Origin: Hymenobacter sp. APR13
Lineage (GTDB): Bacteria > Bacteroidota > Bacteroidia > Cytophagales > Hymenobacteraceae
Length of the DNA: 64,000 bases
Direction: 5' to 3'
Assembly (NCBI RefSeq): GCF_000737515.1
Contig: NZ_CP006587.1
Span: forward strand, 434,001-498,000
Both the position numbers and the translations under genes were made by a program. The notes beneath the pieces were generated by a model. It had not been told where the DNA came from, did not search any database, and saw nothing but the letters and a program-made list of their open reading frames with translations. The stretch's first letter is position 1. Each line of letters starts with the position of its first letter. Below, piece by piece: positions 32,891 through 41,941 of this stretch.

Positions 32891-33580
32891 TTACCGCACC
32901 TCCTGCATTCCGGCCACAACCAGTTGCATCGGAGCCGGCTGAGCGGGGCGGCGGGCACTCCAGCGGCGCAGCACGAAGTGCGTGGGCAGATAGGCAACCA
33001 CCAGCAGCGCCAGCAGCCAGCAGACCAGGTACACCGGGGCCGGCAGCCAGGTTTGCGGGGCGGCGTCATCGAAGCCGAACACGTAGTTGATGTTCACCGG
33101 AATCTTCGGGTCGGGCATGATGGCGCCGGCGGGTGGCAGCAGGAAGTACGCTACCAGGCACAAAGCCCAGGCCACGCCCGTCCAGGCCCAGAGGGCGCGC
33201 CGGTCGTAACCGAGGTGGCGCACCAGGTACACCAGCAGAAACGGCAGCCAGCCGTGGAAAAACGAGAGGCCGCGCAGAAACAGGCTGCGGTTTTCATCGA
33301 ACATGTACGAGGTCATGCCCAGCAGCCGGACGCCCACTAGCTCGCCCACGAAGTCGGCACACCAGAGCACCTGCGGCAGCAGAATACCCACCGCCGCCAT
33401 CGACGCCGGCAGGGCCTTCTCGGTCCAGACGCTGATCAGGCAGAGCAGCAACGATATGTCGCAGAAGTACAGGAAGTTGCTGGGACCGTAGTTGTACCAG
33501 TACACCGGCACCATCACGGCCAGGAAGGCGGTGAAGAGCACTTTCAGGGCAAGTGGCAGACGGGAGGCAGGGCGAAGCAT
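32891..33580 (-). CDS. Polytopic membrane protein of unknown function
   Basis: 229 aa with about seven transmembrane helices (PLALKVLFTAFLAVMVPVYW, FLYFCDISLLLCLISVW, MAAVGILLPQVLWCADFVG, FFHGWLPFLLVYLVRHLGY, LWAWTGVAWALCLVAYFLL, PVYLVCWLLALLVVAYL). The segment GPSNFLYFCDIS and the FFHGWLP histidine look conserved-type. No family was named with confidence. A CAAGTATA element (33638-33645), the complement of a TATACTTG -7-like box, could be its promoter. Confidence 0.78.
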   Translation of the reverse strand: MLRPASRLPLALKVLFTAFLAVMVPVYWYNYGPSNFLYFCDISLLLCLISVWTEKALPASMAAVGILLPQVLWCADFVGELVGVRLLGMTSYMFDENRSLFLRGLSFFHGWLPFLLVYLVRHLGYDRRALWAWTGVAWALCLVAYFLLPPAGAIMPDPKIPVNINYVFGFDDAAPQTWLPAPVYLVCWLLALLVVAYLPTHFVLRRWSARRPAQPAPMQLVVAGMQEVR

Positions 33581-33827
33581 GGCAGGAGCGTATGGCGGTG
33601 AGGATTGCTACCAGTCTTCCGGACTGATATGCTGCGACAAGTATAGCGCACCGCCCTCCTCCCCTGCACCCGAATTATTGCGTTTTCAGGACTTCATACA
33701 AATTGGCAAATCTGCTTTACAATCTCATTGAAGCTGTTTTTAGTCAGATATTCAGACTTTACAGACATCCTATTTCAGCATAGATTCAGCCGGTTTGCGG
33801 CGCATTTCCATCCTGATAAGGCACAAA
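33581..33827. other. Intergenic region, about 250 bases before the aconitase terminator
   Basis: Between the start of the minus-strand membrane protein gene and the end of aconitase (whole gap 305 bases). AT-rich around 33690-33790. No gene is convincing. A TATACTTG -7-like box on the minus strand (33638-33645) fits the membrane protein gene. Confidence 0.5.
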
Positions 33828-33863
33828 AAAACGGCCGCCTCCCTTGTGGGAAGCGGCCGTTTT
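33828..33863. terminator. Terminator for aconitase
   Basis: Stem AAAACGGCCGC(CTCCC) / (GGGAA)GCGGCCGTTTT with a TTGT loop. Read on the minus strand, it ends in a T-run just after the aconitase stop at 33886. Confidence 0.88.
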
Positions 33864-33885
33864 CACTTGCGGGCCGAAGCCGGAA

Positions 33886-36180
33886 TTACTTCTGCGACAG
33901 CTGGGCTTCGCCCGACTCCTTCAGACGGATCAGGTTCAGGGCCGAGCCGGCTTTGAACCACTCGATCTGGCCTTCATTGTAGGTGTGGTTCACCGTGATG
34001 AGGTCGGTGTCGCCGTCGGCGTGGTGCAGACGGATCTGCAGGGGCTTGCCGGGAGCAAACTCCGTCAGGCCGAGGATGTCGAACGTGTCGTCCTCTTCCA
34101 CCAGGTCGTAGTCGGCCTTGTTGGCGAAGGTGAGGGCCAGCATGCCCTGCTTCTTGAGGTTGGTTTCGTGAATCCGGGCGAAGCTCTTCACCAGAATGGC
34201 GCGCACGCCCAGGTGGCGGGGCTCCATGGCGGCGTGCTCACGCGAGCTGCCTTCGCCGTAGTTCTCGTCGCCTACCACAATCGACCCGATGCCCTGGGCT
34301 TTGTAGTTGCGTGCTACTGCCGGTACCGGCGAGTAAGGCGTGCCCTGCGTCAGGCCATCTTTCACGGCGTTGGCTTCGCCGTTGAAGGAGTTGATGGCGC
34401 CGATGAGCATGTTGTTGGAGATGTTGTCCAGGTGGCCGCGGTATTTCAGCCACGGGCCGGCCATCGAAATGTGGTCGGTGGTGCACTTGCCCTGGGCTTT
34501 GATGAGCAGGCGCAACCCTTTCAGGTCGGTGCCTTCCCATGCCTTGAAGGGGTCAAGCAGCTGCAGACGGTCCGACGTCGGCGCTACTAGCACCTCTACG
34601 CCCGAGCCATCGGCGGCAGGCGCCTGGAAACCGGCATCTTCCACGGCGAAACCAGCGGGCGGCAGCTCAATGCCCCGTGGCTCGTCGAACTTCACCTGCT
34701 GGCCGTCTTTGGTGGTCAGCGTGTCGGTGAGGGGGTTGAAGGTCAGGTCGCCGGCAATGGCGAAGGCCGTCACGATTTCAGGCGAAGCCACGAAAGCGTG
34801 GGTGTTCGGGTTGCCGTCGTTGCGCTTGGCAAAGTTGCGGTTGAAGCTCGTGATGATGGAGTTGCGGCGCTTGGGGTCGTCGGTGTGGCGGGCCCACTGC
34901 CCGATGCACGGACCGCAGGCGTTGGCCAGCACCACGCCGCCCATCTGGGCGAAGGTGTCGAGCAGGCCGTCGCGCTCCACGGTGTAGCGCACCAGCTCCG
35001 AGCCGGGTGTTACGGTGAATTCGGCGTTGACCGTCAGGCCTTTGCTTACGGCCTGGCCGGCAATGCTGGCGGCGCGGGTGATGTCCTCATACGAGGAGTT
35101 GGTGCATGAGCCAATCAGACCCACTTCCAGCTTCTCGGGCCAGCCGTGCTCTTTCACGGCGGCGGCGAACTGCGAAATCGGCCAGGCGGCGTCCGGCGTG
35201 AACGGGCCGTTCACGTAGGGCTCCAGCTCGTCGAGGTTGATTTCGATGAGACGGTCGTAGAAAGCTTCGGGGTTGGCATACACCTCGTCGTCGGCGCGCA
35301 GGTGCTGGGCCACGCCGGCGGCGAGGTCAGCAATGTCGGCGCGCTCGGTGGAACGCAGGTAGTCGCCCATCTTCTCGTCGTAGCTGAACACCGAGGTGGT
35401 CGCCCCGATTTCTGCGCCCATGTTGCAGATGGTGCCTTTGCCGGTGGCCGAGAGGCTGTTGGCGCCTTCGCCGAAGTACTCCACGATAGCGCCGGTGCCG
35501 CCTTTCACGGTCAGGATACCCGCTACTTTCAGGATTACGTCTTTGGCCGAAGTCCAGCCGTTCATTTTGCCGGTCAGCTTCACGCCGATTACTTTCGGGA
35601 ACTTCAGCTCCCAGGCCATGCCGGCCATTACGTCCACGGCATCGGCGCCGCCTACGCCAATGGCAATCATGCCGAGGCCACCCGCGTTAGGCGTGTGCGA
35701 GTCGGTGCCGATCATCATGCCGCCGGGGAAGGCGTAGTTTTCGAGCACCACCTGGTGGATGATACCAGCGCCGGGCTTCCAGAAGCCGATGCCATATTTA
35801 TTGGAAACAGAAGCCAAGAAGTCGTACACCTCCTTGTTTTCGGAGTTGGCGATGGCCAGGTCTTCGGTAGCGCCTTCTTTGGCCTGAATCAGGTGGTCGC
35901 AGTGTACGGTACTGGGCACGGCAGCCTGGGGCTTGCCGGCCTGCATGAACTGGAGCAGCGCCATCTGGGCGGTGGCATCCTGCATGGCCACACGGTCGGG
36001 GGCGAAATCGACGTAGGATACGCCCCGCTCAAACGCCTGCGAAACCGTGCCGCCGTACAGGTGAGCGTACAGGATTTTTTCGGTGAGGGTAAGCGGGCGG
36101 CCAACGGCGGTACGGGCGGCCTCGATGCGGGAGCCCATGCCAGCGTACACAGCCTTGATCATCTCTAAGTCAAACGCCAT
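33886..36180 (-). CDS. acn: Aconitate hydratase
   Basis: 764 aa, matching the mitochondrial-type aconitase of Bacteroidota. Conserved parts: [20 protein letters not shown], the [4Fe-4S] ligands in [11 protein letters not shown] and [31 protein letters not shown], and the C-terminal swivel domain [20 protein letters not shown] with [17 protein letters not shown]. It isomerises citrate to isocitrate in the TCA cycle in the cytoplasm. The succinate dehydrogenase operon is in the same window but separately transcribed. A TATATTTG promoter lies at 36231-36262 on the minus strand, and a hairpin terminator at 33828-33863 closes the unit. Confidence 0.97.
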   Translation of the reverse strand: MAFDLEMIKAVYAGMGSRIEAARTAVGRPLTLTEKILYAHLYGGTVSQAFERGVSYVDFAPDRVAMQDATAQMALLQFMQAGKPQAAVPSTVHCDHLIQAKEGATEDLAIANSENKEVYDFLASVSNKYGIGFWKPGAGIIHQVVLENYAFPGGMMIGTDSHTPNAGGLGMIAIGVGGADAVDVMAGMAWELKFPKVIGVKLTGKMNGWTSAKDVILKVAGILTVKGGTGAIVEYFGEGANSLSATGKGTICNMGAEIGATTSVFSYDEKMGDYLRSTERADIADLAAGVAQHLRADDEVYANPEAFYDRLIEINLDELEPYVNGPFTPDAAWPISQFAAAVKEHGWPEKLEVGLIGSCTNSSYEDITRAASIAGQAVSKGLTVNAEFTVTPGSELVRYTVERDGLLDTFAQMGGVVLANACGPCIGQWARHTDDPKRRNSIITSFNRNFAKRNDGNPNTHAFVASPEIVTAFAIAGDLTFNPLTDTLTTKDGQQVKFDEPRGIELPPAGFAVEDAGFQAPAADGSGVEVLVAPTSDRLQLLDPFKAWEGTDLKGLRLLIKAQGKCTTDHISMAGPWLKYRGHLDNISNNMLIGAINSFNGEANAVKDGLTQGTPYSPVPAVARNYKAQGIGSIVVGDENYGEGSSREHAAMEPRHLGVRAILVKSFARIHETNLKKQGMLALTFANKADYDLVEEDDTFDILGLTEFAPGKPLQIRLHHADGDTDLITVNHTYNEGQIEWFKAGSALNLIRLKESGEAQLSQK

Positions 36181-36230
36181 AATTCAAAAGGGAAAAAGTG
36201 GAGAGAACGTGCCTATCAAAGACAGGTACG

Positions 36231-36262
36231 CAAATATAGGTACAGGTCGTTGCGCAGCCCAA
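36231..36262 (-). promoter_or_regulatory. Promoter for aconitase
   Basis: On the minus strand, TATATTTG (36238-36231) is preceded by TTG (36262-36260) at a 21-base spacing, matching the Bacteroidota -33/-7 pattern. The start codon is about 50 bases downstream. Confidence 0.72.
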
Positions 36263-36413
36263 CTTTTCGGTGGCCGGAAGCCCGGTGCGGGCGGCATTTA
36301 GAATGATTCCAGCCGGGGCCTGCCCAAAGTTGGCCTACATTCGCGGCCATTCCACTCTAAACTAATTTGGGCTTGCTGTAGTTTAGCCCCGAATCACCTT
36401 AACCCTCTTTTGT

Positions 36414-37757
36414 ATGCCCGTTGCCATTGACATTCGCAAGGCAGTACTCGGGGCCGGACTCGCGCTGGCCGCCGCGGCCTGCCAGCCCAATTCCTCCACT
36501 TCTGAAAATCAGGCCGCTACCGAGGCCGGCAGCGCCGCCACTGCTTCGGCCCTGTCGGCCGGCACTTGGCGCGGCGTGCTATTGGCCCAGGGCCAGAAAA
36601 TACCGTTTTTGTTCGACGTAAACACCGACGGCGGCAAGTCCACCGTGACGCTGCGCAACGGCGAGGAGCGTCTGAAACTCGACGAAATCAGCGCGGCAGG
36701 CGACTCCACCACCATTCGGCTGGGCGTGTTCGATGCCGCCCTGGTGGTGCGCGCCGATGGCACCGACAAGCTCAAGGGCACCTGGGTGAAGTACGACGGC
36801 AAGGAGCCGTACCGGGTGGCATTTGCGGCGGAGAAAGCCGGAGCTGATGCGGCCCTGTTCATGGGCACGGCCAAAAACACGTCGGTTTTCGGTGACCTGA
36901 AGAAAGGCGGCACGTTCCGCACGGAATTCAAGGGCAGCGACGGTGAAACGTACCCAGCCGTGGGCATTATCACCCAGGACTCGCTGAATCCTACCCAGCT
37001 GACCGGCACGTTCCTGACCACCACCGGCGACTACCGCTACCTGGCTGGCAACCTGGTAACCAAGGCCGACGGCGAGCATATCTTGCTGTCTACCTTCGAT
37101 GGTAGCCACGGCTTCCTGTTTGATGGCAAGCTGGCCAAACCCGGCAACATCAACAGCATCAGCGGCGACTTCTACTCCGGCAAATCGGGCCACGAAACCT
37201 GGACCGCCGTGCTCGACCCCAACGCCAAACTGCCCGACGCCAACGCCCTGACCGGCATGAAGCCCGGCCAGAAAAAGCTGGACTTCAAGTTCCCGAGCAT
37301 CTACGAAGGTGGCAGCATCTCCCCTTCCGACCCTAAGTACAAGGGCAAAGTGGTGGTGCTACAGGTGCTGGGCTCTTGGTGCCCCAACTGCATGGACGAA
37401 ACCAACTTCCTGGCCCCGTGGTACGAGAAGAATAAAGGCCGCGGCGTGGAAATCATCGGGCTGGGCTACGAGCGCACCACCGACCAGAAAGTGGCCTCGC
37501 AGAAGCTGCTGAAGATGAAGGAGCGCATGAACATCGGCTATGATATTGCTGTGGCTGGGCAGGCGTCGTCGGCGGAGGCCAGCAAGTCGCTGCCGCAACT
37601 GCAGAAGGTACTGGCTTTCCCGACCACCATTTTCCTGGATAAGAAAGGTGAGGTGCGCAAGATTCACACTGGCTACTCGGGCCCCGGCACCGGCAAATAC
37701 TACGAGCAGGAAGTGGCCGAATTCAACAAAACCATCGACCAGCTGCTGGCGGAATAA
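36414..37757 (+). CDS. TlpA-like thioredoxin-fold lipoprotein
   Basis: 447 aa. A lipobox (ALAAAAC) places it on the envelope. A large N-terminal beta-rich region (about 40-275, no family recognised, GTWRGVLLAQGQKIPFLF and FKGSDGETYPAVGII) is followed by a TlpA/AhpC-type thioredoxin domain. The redox motif WCPNC (about C323 and C326) is complete, with the cis-Pro region FPTTIFLDKKGEVRKIHTGY. It should reduce disulfides in the periplasm, for example in cytochrome c maturation. The long N-terminal domain may bind a partner. It is 190 bp upstream of a converging GNAT, with a composite repeat between. Confidence 0.88.
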   Translation: MPVAIDIRKAVLGAGLALAAAACQPNSSTSENQAATEAGSAATASALSAGTWRGVLLAQGQKIPFLFDVNTDGGKSTVTLRNGEERLKLDEISAAGDSTTIRLGVFDAALVVRADGTDKLKGTWVKYDGKEPYRVAFAAEKAGADAALFMGTAKNTSVFGDLKKGGTFRTEFKGSDGETYPAVGIITQDSLNPTQLTGTFLTTTGDYRYLAGNLVTKADGEHILLSTFDGSHGFLFDGKLAKPGNINSISGDFYSGKSGHETWTAVLDPNAKLPDANALTGMKPGQKKLDFKFPSIYEGGSISPSDPKYKGKVVVLQVLGSWCPNCMDETNFLAPWYEKNKGRGVEIIGLGYERTTDQKVASQKLLKMKERMNIGYDIAVAGQASSAEASKSLPQLQKVLAFPTTIFLDKKGEVRKIHTGYSGPGTGKYYEQEVAEFNKTIDQLLAE

Positions 37758-37947
37758 GGATCACGGTTTTTAGACGAATTGAGGCGGATTTCACGGATTT
37801 TGTGGACGGCGCTGGTTCGTTGCTCTCACCTGCACTTGCACTACAAACAGCAAAGGCTTGCCAGTTGGCAAGCCTTTGCTGTTTCACACGAAGATCAATC
37901 GTCCACGAAATCCGATAAATCCGTCTCTATCCGGAAAAATCCGTGCG
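37758..37947. repeat. Composite dispersed element, copy 1 (about 190 bp)
   Basis: Two CACGGATT-type arms (left arm starts GGATCACGG at 37758 and includes GCGGATTTCACGGATTTTGT; right arm ends GGAAAAATCCGTGC) surround a perfect hairpin (37845-37884, AAACAGCAAAGGCTTGCCA and its complement). It aligns over its whole length, in inverted orientation, with copy 2 at 40572-40771. The right arm also encodes the last codons of the GNAT gene. Confidence 0.85.
37845..37884. terminator. Bidirectional terminator hairpin within the composite element
   Basis: 19-bp perfect stem AAACAGCAAAGGCTTGCCA / TGGCAAGCCTTTGCTGTTT with a GT loop, between converging genes. Confidence 0.85.
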
Positions 37948-38499
37948 CCTTTCCAGCAGCACAATCGGCTCGTTATGATACGTGGCGCGGGCGAATTCGT
38001 GGAAGTTGAACTTGCGGGCTACGGCCAGAGAGGCCACGTTGTCGGGGTCGATGATGCAGGTGAGGCGGGCCTGCGGGAAGCGGGGCTCAATCCAAGCTAG
38101 GGCGGCTTGCACGGCTTGGCTGGCGTAGCCACGGCCGTGCAGGCGCGGGGACAGGGTCCAGCCGGCTTCCAACGTGCCCTTGAGCGAGGGCGTCAGGTCG
38201 CGCCGGAAGTCGAAGAAGCCCACGCTGCCGGCGTAGCGGCCGGTGGCCTTCTCCTCAATGGACCACGCCCCGTAGCCGAACATGGCCCAGTGGCCCAGCT
38301 GGCCCAGCATCCGCCGCCACACTTCCTCCTCGGTCTGGGGTTTGTTGCCCAGGTAGCGGTAAAACGCTGGGTCGTTGGAGAGGGCCGTAAACTCGGGCAA
38401 ATCGGTGGGCAGCGGGCCGCGTAGCAGCAGGTCGGGCGTTTCGAGGCGGGGCACCGCTACGGCGGGCGTATCGAGCAGGCTAAGCAAGGGCGGCGTCAT
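37927..38499 (-). CDS. GNAT family N-acetyltransferase (RimJ/RimL-like)
   Basis: 190 aa. The fold of RimJ/RimL-type acetyltransferases is visible: RLETPDLLLRGPLPTDLPEF at the start, GYGAWSIEEKATGRYAGSVG, LSPRLHGRGYASQAVQAALA (acetyl-CoA loop R-x-x-G-x-G/A), then IDPDNVASLAVARKFNFHEF. It probably acetylates a small molecule or a protein N-terminus in the cytoplasm. The P450 gene lies 42 bp upstream on the same strand, so the two may be co-transcribed. The final residues TDFSG are encoded inside the arm of the composite repeat at 37758-37947. Confidence 0.9.
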   Translation of the reverse strand: MTPPLLSLLDTPAVAVPRLETPDLLLRGPLPTDLPEFTALSNDPAFYRYLGNKPQTEEEVWRRMLGQLGHWAMFGYGAWSIEEKATGRYAGSVGFFDFRRDLTPSLKGTLEAGWTLSPRLHGRGYASQAVQAALAWIEPRFPQARLTCIIDPDNVASLAVARKFNFHEFARATYHNEPIVLLERRTDFSG

Positions 38500-38541
38500 A
38501 GTGAATAGCGGATGAGGTGGAATATGGACGGGAGGCGGAAC

Positions 38542-40020
38542 TCAGGCACTGCCGACGGCCAGCCACAGTGGCCCCTTGGGGCGCAAGGTAATCAGCGGAT
38601 CGGTGGCAGCCGGCGCTTCGGCAACGGGTACAAACGTGAAGTGGCGCAGGGCTTCCAGCAGCACCAGCTGAATTTCGGTGAGAGCAAAATGGCTGCCCAC
38701 GCACAGCCGCGGCCCGCCCCCGAAAGGCAGGTAGGCATAGGCCGGAATGGGCGGCTCCTGGCCGGGCGCAAACCGCTCGGGCCGAAAAGCATTGGGCTCC
38801 GGCCACAGCCCCGGATGGCGGTGGATGCCGTGGATGTAGAGGGAAAACAGCGTGCCTTTGGGGATGGGCAGCCCCCGAAACTCGTCGTCCTCCAAGGCCA
38901 CACGGTCCAGAATCCAGGCGGGCGGGTACAGGCGCATGGTTTCCTGCACCACCTGCATGGAGTATGGCAGCTGCGCCAGCTCCGCGAATTCGGGTGGGCG
39001 GCGGGCGAGGCCGGCGGCGGTCCGCTCCTGCCGCACCTGCGCGGCAGCCTCCGGGTGGCGGGCCAGCAGGTACAGCATCCAGCTTAGGGCGTTGGCGCTG
39101 GTTTCGTGGCCGGCCAGCAACAGGATGTTGGCCTCGTCCAGCAGTTGCTCCTCGCTCATGCCTTCCCCAGTGTCCTCGTAGCGGGCGTCCAGCAGCATCT
39201 GCAGCAGGTCGTTGGGGGGTGTTGGGGTGACAGGTGACAGGTTAGGGGTGACAGGCGGCGGGTTATTCGTGAAAGGGGCTGCTATTTCAGGTGAAGCCAG
39301 AGTACCCGGCGCTGCCTGACGCCAGCGGATGTAGCCGCGCACCAGCTCGCGCAGTTCCTGACTGAGGGCATCGTGCCGGCGAAACGCGCCCCGGGCCGTG
39401 AACCAGGGCCGCAGGTAGGGCTGCCGGATGGTGCGCACGTAGAAGGCCTGAATCTGGGTGAGCACCTCCGACAACCGGTCACGCTCGGCATCGGTCATGC
39501 TGGTGCCGAAGGTGGCCTGCGCGATGATGTGGAACGCCACGCGGGTCATTTCGGCATGAATATCCACCGTGAGCCGGCCGCCGGCCGCGGCCAGGCGGGC
39601 ACGCAGTTCCTGGCTCCACTCCTCGGCGGCGGCCTGCATGAGGCGTGTGAGGGCCGCCAGCCGCTGCCGGTGGAAGCCGGGCTGAATCAGGCGGCGCTGC
39701 CGCAGCCAGTCGGCGCCCTCGTTGGTGAGCAGGCCGCGGCCCAGGTACCGGATCAGGCCGTGCGTAAGGTCGGACTTGAGGTAGCGGCGGTGGTTTTTCT
39801 GCAGGATGTGCTGGGTCAGGGCCGGGTCGCGGGTGACGATGCAAGGCCGCACGCCGCCCAGGTGCAGGCCCACCGTGTCGCCGTGGTGCGCGAGGGCGCG
39901 GTCGAGGTTGCGGATGGGCTGGCGGGCCATGGCCAGGGAGCCCAGCAAGGTGCGCCAGCGCGGCACGCGCGGCAGCGGCCCGGCCAGCGCCGCCGGGGGC
40001 AGTTCAGGGAATTCAGACAT
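38542..40020 (-). CDS. Cytochrome P450 with a repeat-derived Pro-rich insertion
   Basis: 492 aa. P450 landmarks occur in order: helix I (LLAGHETSANALSW), the ExxR motif in VVQETMRLYPPAW, the PERF segment in FRPERFAPG, and the heme loop FGGGPRLCVGSHFAL (Cys about residue 440). No N-terminal membrane anchor is seen, so it should be a soluble monooxygenase or fatty-acid hydroxylase. A Pro/Thr-rich stretch (NNPPPVTPNLSPVTPTPP), absent from typical P450s, is encoded by a 7-nt-period repeat at 39226-39260, just before DLLQMLLDARYED. The redox partner is not in this window. GNAT follows 42 bp later. Confidence 0.93.
   Translation of the reverse strand: MSEFPELPPAALAGPLPRVPRWRTLLGSLAMARQPIRNLDRALAHHGDTVGLHLGGVRPCIVTRDPALTQHILQKNHRRYLKSDLTHGLIRYLGRGLLTNEGADWLRQRRLIQPGFHRQRLAALTRLMQAAAEEWSQELRARLAAAGGRLTVDIHAEMTRVAFHIIAQATFGTSMTDAERDRLSEVLTQIQAFYVRTIRQPYLRPWFTARGAFRRHDALSQELRELVRGYIRWRQAAPGTLASPEIAAPFTNNPPPVTPNLSPVTPTPPNDLLQMLLDARYEDTGEGMSEEQLLDEANILLLAGHETSANALSWMLYLLARHPEAAAQVRQERTAAGLARRPPEFAELAQLPYSMQVVQETMRLYPPAWILDRVALEDDEFRGLPIPKGTLFSLYIHGIHRHPGLWPEPNAFRPERFAPGQEPPIPAYAYLPFGGGPRLCVGSHFALTEIQLVLLEALRHFTFVPVAEAPAATDPLITLRPKGPLWLAVGSA
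39226..39260. repeat. Heptanucleotide tandem repeat inside the P450 gene
   Basis: Plus-strand units GGTGACA, GGTGACA, GGTTAGG, GGTGACA, GGCGGCG. Same unit as four perfect copies at 56640-56667. The insertion encodes an in-frame Pro/Val/Thr stretch in the P450. Confidence 0.88.
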
Positions 40021-40268
40021 AGCAGGCAGGCAAACAGGCCCGGCGTTGGGCTCCGGAAGATACTGAGCCGGCGCGGTTGGGTGGCGCTACTGCCGTTTCA
40101 GCCGAAGCAAGCAACCTACCCGAGTGGCATATAAGCTGAACCGCCCCGAAGGCCGGCGGGCGGACGGCCGCGCTGCTGGCACAACCCGGCAAGGGGCTTC
40201 CCGCGTACAGCTACCTGGGCACCACGCCCCGCACCGGTCTTTCTCCAACAACCAAACCAGCAGTACTT

Positions 40269-40571
40269 ATGTGGATCCAACAAAAATCTGATGCCCTGGC
40301 CCCGCTGGCCGACTTGCAGGGCCACACCGTGGGCCTGAAATTCGAGTGCAACCACTGCCACACCGAAGTCTTCACCGACTCGCTCGGCGTACCCGCCCCC
40401 GACCATCTGGCCAACTCCATGGAAGACGACGGCCAGTACGAAAAAGAAGAAGTGAAGTGCCCCGGCTGCGACATGACCCACGAAATCACCGTCAAAAGCA
40501 CCTTCGACGGCGTAAAATTCGACGTCTCGGAAGTAGCCCCCGGCAGCGTCTCCTATCAACTGAATCACTAA
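40269..40571 (+). CDS. Small protein with a two-CxxC zinc ribbon
   Basis: 100 aa. Two CxxC pairs are visible, CNHC at about residues 28-31 and CPGC at about residues 65-68, as in a zinc ribbon, within a small mostly beta protein (GLKFECNHCHTEVFTDSLGV, VKCPGCDMTHEITVKSTF). It has no membrane segment or signal, so it is cytoplasmic. Function is not recognised. It could bind nucleic acid or act as an accessory protein. A composite repeat element follows directly after its stop. Confidence 0.8.
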   Translation: MWIQQKSDALAPLADLQGHTVGLKFECNHCHTEVFTDSLGVPAPDHLANSMEDDGQYEKEEVKCPGCDMTHEITVKSTFDGVKFDVSEVAPGSVSYQLNH

Positions 40572-40771
40572 TTGCTCACGGATTAACGCGGATTTTTCGC
40601 GGATCCGTCGGATTTTGTAGATGATTGATTTTCGTGTAAAACAGCAGAGGCTTGCCGTTTGGCAAGCCTCTGCTGTTTTACAATATGAGTGAGTGCAAAT
40701 GAAAGCAACGCATCAGCGCCGTCCACAAAATCCGTGAAATCCGCTTCAATCCATGCTAATCCGTGATCCGC
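40572..40771. repeat. Composite dispersed element, copy 2 (about 200 bp, inverted relative to copy 1)
   Basis: Starts one base after the stop of the small zinc-ribbon gene and ends one base before the stop of the polyprenyl synthase gene. It includes a perfect hairpin at 40635-40682. Its reverse complement aligns with 37758-37947 throughout, including the non-palindromic parts (GTGGACGGCGCTG.TNCGTTGCT and ATCAATC). Confidence 0.87.
40635..40682. terminator. Bidirectional terminator hairpin in composite element copy 2
   Basis: Perfect stem TGTAAAACAGCAGAGGCTTG (CC) / reverse complement, GTTT loop. Serves converging genes. Confidence 0.87.
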
Positions 40772-41752
40772 TTAGTGATTCCGCTCGATGGTATAGTTGA
40801 TGAGCTGCTCCAGCGAGGTGCGGGAGGCCGAGGCCGGAAAGGTATGCAGCACGGCCAGCGCCTCGTCGCGGTAGCGCTCCATTACTTTAATGGCGTAGTC
40901 GAGCCCGCCGGACTGCTGCACGAAGTTGATGACGGCCTGCACCCGGTCTTTGCGGCCATCGTTGTTTTTGACGTTGTAAATCACCTTGCGTTTGGTCAGC
41001 CAGTCGGCTTGCTGCAGGGCGTAGATGAGCGGCAGCGTCATCTTCTTCTCCTTGATATCAATGCCCACGGGCTTGCCGATTTCGGCCGTACCGAAGTCGA
41101 ACAGGTCGTCTTTGATCTGGAACGCCATGCCCACTTTCTCGCCAAAGAGGCGGGCGCGCTCAATGGTTTCCTTGTCGGCGCCGGCCGAGGCCGCGCCCAC
41201 GGCGCAGCAGGAGGCAATGAGCGAGGCCGTTTTCTGGCGGATGATATCGAAGTACACGTCCTCCGTAATATCGAGGCGGCGGGCCTTTTCGATCTGCAGC
41301 AGCTCGCCTTCGCTCAGTTCCTTCACGGCGTTGCTCACGATTTTGAGCAGCTCGTAGTCGTCGTTTTCCAGGCTCAGCAGCAGGCCCTTGCTCAGCAGGT
41401 AGTCGCCTACAAGCACGGCAATCTTGTTTTTCCAGAGGGCGTTGATGCTGAAAAAGCCGCGGCGGTAGTTGCTCTCGTCCACCACATCGTCGTGCACCAG
41501 CGTGGCCGTGTGCAGCAGTTCGATGAGGGCCGCGCCCCGGAACGAGGCTTCCGGTAGCGGGTCGCCGCCGCTGATTTTGGCCGTGAAGAACACGAACATG
41601 GGCCGGATCTGCTTGCCCTTGCGCTTCACGATGTAGCCCATAATCTTGTCCAGCAGCAGTTGCTTGGTCTGCATGGACGCGCGGAATTTCTGTTCGAATT
41701 CCAACATTTCGGCGGCAATAGGCGCCTGTATCTGGTCCAGCGTTACGGTCAT
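40772..41752 (-). CDS. Polyprenyl diphosphate synthase (trans-isoprenyl, long-chain)
   Basis: 326 aa. First Asp-rich motif HTATLVHDDVVDESN (DDxxD at about 88-92), second in AFQIKDDLFDFG (about 215-219), plus GKQIRPMFVFF and the Lys/Arg residues around GDYLLSKGLLL. It condenses isopentenyl diphosphate onto an allylic primer to make the quinone side chain (octaprenyl or similar) in this Bacteroidota, which uses menaquinone (inference). The chain-length determinant before DDxxD is Ala/Thr-type, as in longer-chain enzymes. It is divergent from the hydrolase-folK gene pair. Confidence 0.94.
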   Translation of the reverse strand: MTVTLDQIQAPIAAEMLEFEQKFRASMQTKQLLLDKIMGYIVKRKGKQIRPMFVFFTAKISGGDPLPEASFRGAALIELLHTATLVHDDVVDESNYRRGFFSINALWKNKIAVLVGDYLLSKGLLLSLENDDYELLKIVSNAVKELSEGELLQIEKARRLDITEDVYFDIIRQKTASLIASCCAVGAASAGADKETIERARLFGEKVGMAFQIKDDLFDFGTAEIGKPVGIDIKEKKMTLPLIYALQQADWLTKRKVIYNVKNNDGRKDRVQAVINFVQQSGGLDYAIKVMERYRDEALAVLHTFPASASRTSLEQLINYTIERNH

Positions 41753-41941
41753 GCGGGTATTTTGGGCGCTGCGAAAGTACGCGGAAAAAGGTGAGATGGT
41801 AAACCGGGGCCCAAATCAGCCCGGAAATAGTCCATGTGGCACGCGGCAGACTCTGGCCCGGCACGCGCTCCTGCCCCAAACATCCAACTTCTCCCCCTAC
41901 TTGTTCACCAACTCCTCCCCCAGACTCGTTACCTTCGCTGC

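Noticed and set aside
33492..33982. Short plus-strand ORFs in the gap before aconitase
   Set aside because: No start context or homology; one overlaps the aconitase 3' end and its terminator.
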